A stretch of DNA of 10,385 nt from Verrucomicrobiota bacterium (lineage in GTDB: Bacteria; Verrucomicrobiota; Lentisphaeria; Oligosphaerales; Oligosphaeraceae): contig JAKLHU010000034.1 in assembly GCA_022709995.1 (NCBI GenBank), forward strand, positions 1 through 10,385, written 5' to 3'. The notes under the pieces were generated by a model, which saw nothing but the letters and a program-made list of their open reading frames with translations, was not told the origin of the DNA and did no database searches. The translations under genes and the position numbers were made by a program. Positions 1 through 6,032 of the stretch are shown here, in pieces (positions within the stretch are counted from its first letter, which is position 1; each line of letters begins with the position of its first letter).

Positions 1-1016
1 AATTGCTCGCCGCCACCCTCGCCATCGAAGAACAGGTCCACCACGCCGGTCCCCGCCTCGCCCAGCCGCACGGCAAAAAATTCCTTCTTCTGGAACCGCC
101 GCCGCCGCCCCTGTCCCAGACGGAGCTCGACGCCCTCTACAGCCTGCCGTTCACGCGCCAGGCCCACCCGTCCTACTCCCAGCCCATCCCAGCCCTCGAC
201 ATGGTGCAATGGAGCGTCACCGCCGTCCGCGGCTGCGCCGGCGGCTGCGCTTTCTGCTCTCTGGCCCTGCACCAGGGCCGTCGCCTCGTCTCCCGCTCGC
301 CGCAGTCCCTGGCCGCCGAAATCGGCGCCCTCACCCGGATGCCCGGCTGGCGCGGCGCCGTCTCCGATGTCGGCGGACCAACCGCCAATTTCTGGAACGC
401 CGCCTGCCGCGCCAATCCCGCCACCTGCCGCCGCCAAAGCTGCCTGACCCCCAAAATCTGCCCACACCTCGACCTGAAGCAGAAAGACTTCCTCCAGCTC
501 CTCCGCCAATTGCAAAAACTGCCCGGCGTCAAACACCTCGGCGTCGCCAGCGGCATCCGCCACGACGCCGCCCTCCAAGACCCGGAATTCGTGGACGGCC
601 TGGCCGCCGACTTCGTCAGCGGCCACCTGAAACTGGCCCCCGAACACGCCGCCCCGGCCGTCACCGCCCTGATGCGCAAACCGGACTTCAGCCAGTTCGA
701 ACGCTTCTGCGAACTCTTCGCAGCCTGCAGCCGCCAACACGGCAAGGAACAATATGTCGTGCCCTATATCATGAGCGCCTACCCCGGGTGCACCATGGCC
801 GACATGCAGCGCCTCGCCGCCTGGTTCCGGCAGCGGGGCTGGAAGCCGCAGCAGGTGCAGTGCTTCATTCCCACCCCCGGAACCGTCGCCACCGCCATGT
901 TCTTTGCCCGCTGCGACCTGGACGGCAAACCGCTGCACGTCGCCGTCTCCGACCGCGAACGCGAAGACCAGCACGCCGCCTTGTTGCCAGCCCCGCCGCC
1001 CCGGAAACGTTCCTGA
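1..1016 (+). CDS. ygiQ: YgiQ family radical SAM protein, C-terminal part (5' end outside window)
   Basis: This is the C-terminal ~337 residues of a YgiQ-type (UPF0313) radical SAM protein. The first whole codon in frame is at base 3. The reading frame already matches family sequence there, so the gene starts upstream of the window; E. coli YgiQ is about 740 residues. The radical SAM cysteine motif CxxxCxxC is seen as CAGGCAFC (bases 234-257) and would bind a 4Fe-4S cluster and SAM. Other family blocks are visible: the short proline-rich stretch with LDALYSLPF before the cluster, DVGGPTANFW, LKLAPEH, YIMSAYPG and FIPTPGTVATAMF near the end. The C-terminal tail is shorter than in E. coli. The reaction catalysed by YgiQ is not established. 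The TGA stop lies within the 8-bp direct repeat that flanks the mini-element at 1020-1143, so the insertion spared the coding region. The family call is firm; the role is unknown. Confidence 0.93.
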   Translation, partial: LLAATLAIEEQVHHAGPRLAQPHGKKFLLLEPPPPPLSQTELDALYSLPFTRQAHPSYSQPIPALDMVQWSVTAVRGCAGGCAFCSLALHQGRRLVSRSPQSLAAEIGALTRMPGWRGAVSDVGGPTANFWNAACRANPATCRRQSCLTPKICPHLDLKQKDFLQLLRQLQKLPGVKHLGVASGIRHDAALQDPEFVDGLAADFVSGHLKLAPEHAAPAVTALMRKPDFSQFERFCELFAACSRQHGKEQYVVPYIMSAYPGCTMADMQRLAAWFRQRGWKPQQVQCFIPTPGTVATAMFFARCDLDGKPLHVAVSDREREDQHAALLPAPPPRKRS

Positions 1017-1019
1017 CGC

Positions 1020-1037
1020 GTAATCGGTCAGCCATTG
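1020..1037 (+). repeat. Left terminal inverted repeat of mini-element
   Basis: 18 bp, perfect inverted match to 1126-1143. The outermost bases are GTAA. The 8 bases just outside it repeat, with one mismatch, just outside the right end. Confidence 0.85.
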
Positions 1038-1073
1038 CATCTGGCCGCCGTAGTGGCCTGGCGTGTCAGGTAG

Positions 1074-1094
1074 GCGCCTCAGGCCCTGAGGCGC
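1074..1094. repeat. Internal hairpin of mini-element
   Basis: GCGCCTCAG (1074-1082) pairs perfectly with CTGAGGCGC (1086-1094) around a 3-base GCC loop. No T-run follows on either side, so it is not a standard intrinsic terminator, although it could still slow transcription coming from ygiQ. A similar GAGGCGC-containing stem recurs at 8362-8393 and 9407-9442. Confidence 0.6.
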
Positions 1095-1125
1095 TCACGT
1101 GTTGACTCCTCTATCGTTCAGTTAT

Positions 1126-1143
1126 CAATGGCTGACCGATTAC
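1126..1143 (-). repeat. Right terminal inverted repeat of mini-element
   Basis: Sequence CAATGGCTGACCGATTAC, the exact reverse complement of 1020-1037. It is followed directly by CCTGACAC, the second copy of the flanking direct repeat. Confidence 0.85.
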
Positions 1144-1260
1144 CCTGACACCGACAAATGTTCGCCGACCATTGTCCGTTATGTCAATCAAGGATTACAT
1201 TAAGGATTTAATTCATGCCCGTCACGACGGGCCAACCCCAGCCGTCCGCAGGTTGCCGCC

Positions 1261-3048
1261 ATGAAACTGTCAGGATACATGCTTATTTCGCTGGCCTTGT
1301 CGCTGGCCCTGCATCTGCTGCTGATGCTGTTCCTGTCACGCATGTCCTTCCCGCCCCCGCGATTGTTCGCCCTCCAGGCTGACAAGCCCAAGCGCGCCCC
1401 GACCATCCAGACGATTGACCTGCGCGAACTGGCCAAGCCCAAACTGTCGCCGAACGCCAGAATGAACCAAAAAGCCACCACTGAAATCAAATCCGAACTG
1501 GCGGAAATCGGCGAACAGGCGATCCGGGAAATGCTGCAAAAGGAAAACCTCCTGACCCCGAAACCGCCGCCCAGCCTGCGCTTTGCCGGCGTTGACAAAG
1601 CCATCCTGACCCCCAAGCTGCCGAACGCCGAACCGCCTCGCCAAGCCACCGCCCCGCGCCCGCAAATCGTCGCCATCGACTTCAACGACCTGCCCCCGTC
1701 CCGCCAAGCCGCCCGCCGCAACGACATGATTCCGGGCGTCGAGCGCATCGACGTGCCGAATCTCCACCTGCCCAGCCTCCTGCCCCACGGCCCGCTGACG
1801 GCAGCCACCGGCGCCACCTACGATGTCGGCATCAAACTGGGCCCCAATCCGAAATTCGGCATTCCCGATGGCATCGGCGACGAAGACACCCCGCCCCCCC
1901 CCGGCGAAGACCTGGCCTCACTCCTGAAAAAAGGCGCCCTTTCCGGCGGCGCCAACCGCAACGGCCAGGACATCGCCTTGAACAACCCCGATGACACCGG
2001 TCTCCAGCAGCCGCCCAAGCCGTTCGACGCCTTCGTCAACGTCGTCGTGACCGTCTGGGAAGACAAGGAAAACGGCGGCGGTTATTTCAAGATCGCCATC
2101 ACCCCAAACCGCGAAAGCGATGCTCTCCGCGACATCGCCAAGGATTCCCTCATCATCATCGACCACTCGACCAGCATCGACGTCAACAAGCTGAGGCAAT
2201 TCAAGGCCGCCGCCATCGACGCCCTCTCGTATCTCAACCGCCAGGACCGCTTCAACATCGTCGGCTTCAATGAAAAACCACAGCAGCTCTTTCCCGATTT
2301 CGTCCCCCTTGACGACGGCACCCTCGACACGGCCAGATCCTACATCCGCGACCTCTTCCGCGGCGGCATGACCGACGTGTTTGGCGGCATCGCCCCCTTT
2401 GTCCAAAAAAGCAACCGCAACGCGGAACGCCCTCTCAACATCTTCGTGCTGACGGACGGCAAGGCCACTGTCAACATCTACCGGGAAGACGACTTCATCC
2501 GCCGAATCGTCGGCATGAACCCCGGCAACGTCTCCATCTACCCCTTCAGCGCCGGGCCCGACGCCAACCGGCAGCTGCTCGACTTCCTCGGCTACTTGAA
2601 CCGCGGCTACAATTTTCATGTGCCCGACCTGAAACAATTCAAGAGCCAGCTTTTGTCCTACATCGGCGACCACTCCAGCCTGATCATCCGCGACCTCCAG
2701 TACATGGTCGAAGGACAAGTCGGCAGCCAGATTTTCCCCAAACGCCTCCCCCACCTCTACCGCCAGGAAACCCTCGAAATCCTCGGCCACTACAGCCCCC
2801 AGGACGCGGAACTGGTCTTCACCCTCGCCGGCAGAGACGCGGAAGGCGCCGTCCGCGACCTGGTGTTCCGACGCCAATACCGCGACTGCCAGCCGGCCAC
2901 CGAAGAACTCCCCCTGCAGTGGGCCGCCAAGAAAATCTTCCACCTCCTCGCCCAGAAGACCTTGACCGAAAATCCCCAGGAACGCGCCCGCCTGGACCAG
3001 GAAATCCAGAAACTCGGCCAAACCTACAACATCTACATTCCGTATTGA
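1261..3048 (+). CDS. Membrane-anchored VWA-domain protein
   Basis: 595 residues. Residues 7-27 form one hydrophobic segment (ISLALSLALHLLLMLF core) directly after a short start with a single Lys. This is TonB-like and suggests an inner-membrane anchor with the rest outside the cytoplasm. Residues ~30-270 are proline-rich and low in predicted order. A VWA domain begins near 295 with a complete metal-ion (MIDAS) site: DHSTS (D301, S303, S305), T371 in GGMTD, and D399 in LTDG. The C-terminal end (AAKKIFHLLAQK, then LGQTYNIYIPY) resembles the segment after the VWA domain of inter-alpha-trypsin-inhibitor-like proteins (usual form: W-A-K-I, then YGVVTPYTS). VWA domains of this kind bind protein ligands through a divalent metal. 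The start has only a weak ribosome site (AGG at 1250-1252), but the anchor sequence supports it. It may be co-transcribed with the two following genes. The partner and the process are unknown. Confidence 0.88.
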   Translation: MKLSGYMLISLALSLALHLLLMLFLSRMSFPPPRLFALQADKPKRAPTIQTIDLRELAKPKLSPNARMNQKATTEIKSELAEIGEQAIREMLQKENLLTPKPPPSLRFAGVDKAILTPKLPNAEPPRQATAPRPQIVAIDFNDLPPSRQAARRNDMIPGVERIDVPNLHLPSLLPHGPLTAATGATYDVGIKLGPNPKFGIPDGIGDEDTPPPPGEDLASLLKKGALSGGANRNGQDIALNNPDDTGLQQPPKPFDAFVNVVVTVWEDKENGGGYFKIAITPNRESDALRDIAKDSLIIIDHSTSIDVNKLRQFKAAAIDALSYLNRQDRFNIVGFNEKPQQLFPDFVPLDDGTLDTARSYIRDLFRGGMTDVFGGIAPFVQKSNRNAERPLNIFVLTDGKATVNIYREDDFIRRIVGMNPGNVSIYPFSAGPDANRQLLDFLGYLNRGYNFHVPDLKQFKSQLLSYIGDHSSLIIRDLQYMVEGQVGSQIFPKRLPHLYRQETLEILGHYSPQDAELVFTLAGRDAEGAVRDLVFRRQYRDCQPATEELPLQWAAKKIFHLLAQKTLTENPQERARLDQEIQKLGQTYNIYIPY

Positions 3049-3108
3049 TGGCGCCTACCCGCCCTGCCCCAGGCAGCTCTTGCTCCACCACCACGAGCCT
3101 TGCAACCC

Positions 3109-3112
3109 AGGA
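3109..3112 (+). promoter_or_regulatory. Ribosome binding site of thrH (decides the start)
   Basis: AGGA is 6 bases before ATG 3119 and 3 bases before the adjacent ATG 3116, favouring 3119. The two choices differ by one Met. Confidence 0.5.
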
Positions 3113-3118
3113 TTGATG

Positions 3119-3739
3119 ATGTCCCAGAAACCGCTTTTAGTCGCCATGGACCTCGAAGGAGTCCTGGTCCCCGAAGTCTGGATTTCCGTCGCCGAGAAAA
3201 CCGGCATCCCGGAACTGCGCGTGACCACCAGGGACTTCTCCGATTATTCCGCCTTGATGCGACACCGCCTGCAGATCCTCGACCAACATCACCTGACTCT
3301 GCGAGACATCCAGGACGTGATCAGCACCATGCAGCCCCTGCCGGGGGCTGTCGACTACCTGAACTGGCTCCGCGAACGCCACCAGACCGTCATCCTCTCC
3401 GACACCTTCTATGAATTCGCTTCGCCCCTGATGCGGAAACTCGGCTGGCCAACTCTGTTCTGCAATTCCATCCACGCGGACGAGAACGGCCGCGTGACGG
3501 GCTACACCATGCGCCTGAACGACGGCAAAAGACACGCCGCGCTCGGGTTCAAACAGCTCAATTTCAAGGTCATCGCCATGGGCGACTCCTACAACGACAC
3601 CGACATGCTCAAAGAAGCCGACCTCGGCATCCTGTTCCGCCCCTCCGAAAACGTCCGACGCGAATTCCCCCAGTTCCAGGTCGTCAGCGAATACCGCGAG
3701 GTGGTTGACATCATCAACGCCTTCTGCGGCCAGCCCTGA
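3119..3739 (+). CDS. thrH: ThrH-type phosphoserine phosphatase / homoserine phosphotransferase (HAD family)
   Basis: 206 residues, matching Pseudomonas ThrH (about 205). ThrH is a soluble HAD enzyme that removes phosphate from phosphoserine and can pass it to homoserine, linking serine and threonine synthesis. All HAD motifs are present: DLEGVLVPEVW (nucleophile D11, with E13 where most HADs have Asp, as is typical of ThrH), LSDTFYEF (S94-D95-T96), a Lys in GFKQL (K145), and GDSYNDTDM (D156, D160) for magnesium. IREFPQF-type sequence near the end also matches the family. The start is set at 3119 because AGGA (3109-3112) lies 6 bases upstream. ATG 3116 is only 3 bases from it, and the in-frame ATG at 3080 adds residues foreign to the family. 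It lies 70 bp after the VWA gene and 45 bp before the esterase. No other serine or threonine gene is nearby. Confidence 0.92.
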   Translation: MSQKPLLVAMDLEGVLVPEVWISVAEKTGIPELRVTTRDFSDYSALMRHRLQILDQHHLTLRDIQDVISTMQPLPGAVDYLNWLRERHQTVILSDTFYEFASPLMRKLGWPTLFCNSIHADENGRVTGYTMRLNDGKRHAALGFKQLNFKVIAMGDSYNDTDMLKEADLGILFRPSENVRREFPQFQVVSEYREVVDIINAFCGQP

Positions 3740-3784
3740 TGGCCGCCTTCAACCTAATCTCGACCAGCAAGGAGCACCTCGACC

Positions 3785-5656
3785 ATGACTCTTCCCCGCG
3801 TTTGGAATGAACCGTTGACCGGACAAATCATCGCCCAGCTGCGGGCCGAGGCCGAACGGCTGTTCCGCGTCCACCAGCTGCCCGCAGCCAAGGCCGACTG
3901 GCAAAACCGCCGCCAGGAGCTGCGCCGCCAGCTCTGGGAAGCCATGGGCGTCAGCTATGACAGCGCCATCCCCCTTGACGTCCAGGTCACCAAGACCATC
4001 CCCTGCGACGGCTACAAAATCCTCTGCCTGCACTATCAGAGCCGGCCTGGCATCCGGGTCACCGGCAATCTCTACGTGCCCGACGGCAAGGGGCCGTTCC
4101 CGGCCGTCATCAACCTGCATGGCCACTGGGCCCAGGGACGACTGGCGGAAAGAGTCCAGTCGCGTGGCCATTCCCTGGCCAAAAACGGCTTCGTCTGCCT
4201 CGCCGTCGACGCCTGGGGCGCCGGCGAACGCAGCACCGAGCACGGAGTCTACACCTATCACGGCGCCAGCGTCGGCGGCTCTCTCCTGCCGCTGGGCGAA
4301 ACCCTCCTCGGGGCGCAGGTGGTGGACAATATGCGCGGCGTCCAGCTGCTTGCCGAACTGCCCTATGTGCTGGCGAACAAAATCGGCGCCACCGGCGCCT
4401 CCGGCGGCGGCAACCAGACCATGTGGCTGGCCGCCATGGACGACCGCGTCCAGGCCGCCATGCCCGTCGTCAGCGTCGGCTCCTTCGAATCCTACGTCAT
4501 GCGCTCCAACTGCATCTGCGAACTGCTCCCGGGCGGGCTGACCTTCACCGAGGAGTCCGGCGTGCTCGCCCTGGTCGCGCCCCGCGCCTTCAAACTCTGC
4601 AACTGCCTGAAGGACAGCAACCCGACCTTCTTTGTCACGGAAATGCTGCGCTCGTTCGCCGAAGCCCGCAAAGTCTTCCAGGCCGTCGACGCCGACGACC
4701 AATTCAGCTACCAGGCCTTCAACCTGCCGCACGGCTTCTGGCCCGAAGTGCGCGAAGCCATGCTTGGCTTCTTCGACCTGCACCTGAAAGGCATCGGCCA
4801 CGGCCAGCCCCGCCGCGAACTGCCCTTCACCTGCCTGCCCGAAGAGGACGTCATGGTCTTCCCGAAAGGAAAACGGCCGGAGACGATCACTTCCGTCGTC
4901 GACTACTGCCGGCAACAGGGAAAACTCCTCCAAGCCAAGCCGCAACCGGCCCTGGAGGACGTCGACGCCACCCGCTTCGACTTGTTCTCCCTCCTCAATC
5001 CCTCGGAGCTGGAACTGGACAACGCCTGGCGGCACGATGACGACAACGGCTGGCAGCGGTGGAGCGTGGCCGCGACCGGCGGTCGGCTCATCCCCGTCCT
5101 CTACCGCCCCCCGGCCGGCAACAGCGGCGCGGTGGCCATCCTGTCGTCGCCAACCGGCAAGGACGGCCTGGAAAACAGCGCGCTCTTGTCCACGGCCCTG
5201 GCCGAAGGCGACGGCGTCCTGCTCTTTGACGCCTGGGGAACGGGCGAAGTCCCCAGCGACAATGAAAACAGCACCCTCGTGTCCCTCCACACCCTCAGTC
5301 GCGCCCTGCTCTGGCTCGGCAAAACCCTGATGGGCGAATGGAGCCAGGAATTCGACGTGCTGGCGGATTTCGCCGTCTCGCATCTCAATGCCCGCAAAGT
5401 CATCTTCGGCGGCACGGGCGATCTGGCCATCGCCGCCTGCTGCGCAGCGGCCCTCTGCCTCAATTCATCGTCCCAGGTGACCGAAGTCATGGTCGCGGAC
5501 ATGCCGGCCACGCTCGGCTGGCAGGATGGCCCGGACGGCGCCGTCAAACGCACCATGGCGGCGTTTGTCCCCGGCCTGATGACCTGGGGCGACCTCGCGA
5601 TGGTCAAAGCCATCCTGCAAAAAGCCGACATCCGCTTCCGCCAAGTCACGGCCTGA
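3785..5656 (+). CDS. Tandem alpha/beta hydrolase (acetylxylan-esterase-like), second unit degenerate
   Basis: 623 residues, no signal peptide, so probably cytoplasmic. Residues ~1-60 are a helical N-terminus (NRRQELRRQLWEAMG) common in acetylxylan-esterase-like hydrolases of Planctomycetota and relatives. Residues ~90-335 form a complete hydrolase: oxyanion-loop HGHW, DAWGAGE (D142), nucleophile GASGG (S206), acid in LKDSN (D277) and His in LPHGFW (H316). Residues ~430-623 repeat this fold: LYRPP, DAWGTGE (D482), LGKTLMG and VPGLMTWGD mirror LYVPD, DAWGAGE, LGETLLG and LPGGLTFTE, about 340 residues apart. In the second unit the nucleophile region reads GGTGD (542-546) with no Ser, and the protein ends before the acid and His positions. 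The likely reaction is deacetylation or de-esterification of a sugar derivative; the substrate is unknown. AAGGAG (3769-3774) lies 10 bases before the start. It is probably the last gene of the VWA-thrH-esterase group. Confidence 0.87.
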   Translation: MTLPRVWNEPLTGQIIAQLRAEAERLFRVHQLPAAKADWQNRRQELRRQLWEAMGVSYDSAIPLDVQVTKTIPCDGYKILCLHYQSRPGIRVTGNLYVPDGKGPFPAVINLHGHWAQGRLAERVQSRGHSLAKNGFVCLAVDAWGAGERSTEHGVYTYHGASVGGSLLPLGETLLGAQVVDNMRGVQLLAELPYVLANKIGATGASGGGNQTMWLAAMDDRVQAAMPVVSVGSFESYVMRSNCICELLPGGLTFTEESGVLALVAPRAFKLCNCLKDSNPTFFVTEMLRSFAEARKVFQAVDADDQFSYQAFNLPHGFWPEVREAMLGFFDLHLKGIGHGQPRRELPFTCLPEEDVMVFPKGKRPETITSVVDYCRQQGKLLQAKPQPALEDVDATRFDLFSLLNPSELELDNAWRHDDDNGWQRWSVAATGGRLIPVLYRPPAGNSGAVAILSSPTGKDGLENSALLSTALAEGDGVLLFDAWGTGEVPSDNENSTLVSLHTLSRALLWLGKTLMGEWSQEFDVLADFAVSHLNARKVIFGGTGDLAIAACCAAALCLNSSSQVTEVMVADMPATLGWQDGPDGAVKRTMAAFVPGLMTWGDLAMVKAILQKADIRFRQVTA

Positions 5657-5690
5657 CCAGAAAACCAGCTTCCTGACTCCAGTTGACGCC

Positions 5691-5715
5691 GCGAGCCGGG
5701 TTTTGCCCGGCTCGT
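5691..5715 (+). terminator. Hairpin 1 after the esterase gene (possible terminator)
   Basis: CGAGCCGGG (5692-5700) pairs with CCCGGCTCG (5706-5714) around a TTTTG loop, and a G-T pair closes the base. It starts 35 bp after the esterase stop. The sequence after it (TCGCGCTTATC) is only weakly T-rich, so termination is plausible but not a textbook case. Bases 5688-5714 recur at 5868-5894 with a single mismatch. Confidence 0.5.
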
Positions 5716-5865
5716 CGCGCTTATCAGGGCACGGCGATATTCTGGCGGCTGACATCGCCGCTTCGCCAAAATCGACGCGAAGGGAATAGACGCGCGGGCG
5801 CCGCAAGGCCTGAAACGCCTCCTTGAGAACGCTGAGCCGTTTTACCGCGCGATCTGCCAAAGTCC

Positions 5866-5900
5866 AGGCCGCGAGCCGGGTTTCGCCCGGCTCGCGGCTT
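5866..5900 (+). terminator. Hairpin 2, near-copy of hairpin 1 (possible terminator)
   Basis: GCCGCGAGCCGGG (5868-5880) pairs perfectly with CCCGGCTCGCGGC (5886-5898) around TTTCG. A G-T and an A-T pair extend it to 15 bp. The plus strand continues TTTCGTC, a short broken T-run. It could act as a terminator for the convergent genes on either side, or be a copy of a dispersed palindromic repeat, since 27 bases are shared with hairpin 1 at an offset of exactly 180. Confidence 0.5.
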
Positions 5901-6032
5901 TCGTCATGCCGTCCCCGGCCTCCCGCGGAAAGATGGCGTGGACGCGAGAGGCAGCCATTCCCGTCACCGGCTCGCGAAAGCATATGCGCCAATCCCGAAG
6001 CCTTGCCTGATGCTCCACACACGTATGGAGAA

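Larger units (their letters stand above)
1020..1143. mobile_element. MITE-like element with 18-bp terminal inverted repeats (IS66-type ends)
   Basis: Bases 1020-1037 (GTAATCGGTCAGCCATTG) are the exact reverse complement of 1126-1143. The element is 124 bp and has no coding capacity. It is directly flanked by CCTGACGC (1012-1019) and CCTGACAC (1144-1151), an 8-bp direct repeat with one mismatch, as expected of an ageing target-site duplication. Ends beginning GTAA together with 8-bp target duplications are characteristic of the IS66 family, so a non-autonomous element mobilised by an IS66-type transposase is the best reading. Inside is a strong 9-bp hairpin (1074-1094). It sits three bases after the ygiQ stop codon, in the ygiQ/VWA gap. 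The alternative is a long-stemmed RNA structure or terminator, but no T-tract follows and that would not explain the flanking direct repeats. Confidence 0.7.
5657..6032. other. Convergent intergenic region without a gene
   Basis: 376 bp between the converging ends of the esterase and the second oxidoreductase. No open frame has a plausible start, ribosome site and protein-like product. It holds two strong near-identical hairpins (5691-5715 and 5866-5900), a smaller 6-bp stem between them (CTTCGC 5761-5766 with GCGAAG 5777-5782), and a small imperfect stem at 6013-6030 (CTCCA/TGGAG) right after the minus-strand stop codon. Confidence 0.7.

Noticed and set aside
1172-1200. Promoter TTGTCC - 17 bp - TTACAT upstream of the VWA gene
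   Set aside because: Spacing is ideal, but only 4 of 6 and 3 of 6 bases match the consensus; not enough to list as a feature.
1918-3021. Minus-strand open frame (367 codons) opposite the VWA gene
   Set aside because: Val/Asp/Glu/Gly-rich mirror frame without motifs; the plus strand has the full MIDAS set.
3749-5383. Long minus-strand open frame (544 codons) opposite the esterase
   Set aside because: It is the codon-mirrored frame of a GC-rich gene: Gly/Ala/Asp/Gln-rich with no recognisable domain, while the plus strand encodes a clear hydrolase.
6013-6030. Imperfect stem CTCCA/TGGAG after the second oxidoreductase as a terminator
   Set aside because: Only 5 bp plus a mismatch and no T-tract on the minus strand (followed by CATCAGGC); too weak to call.
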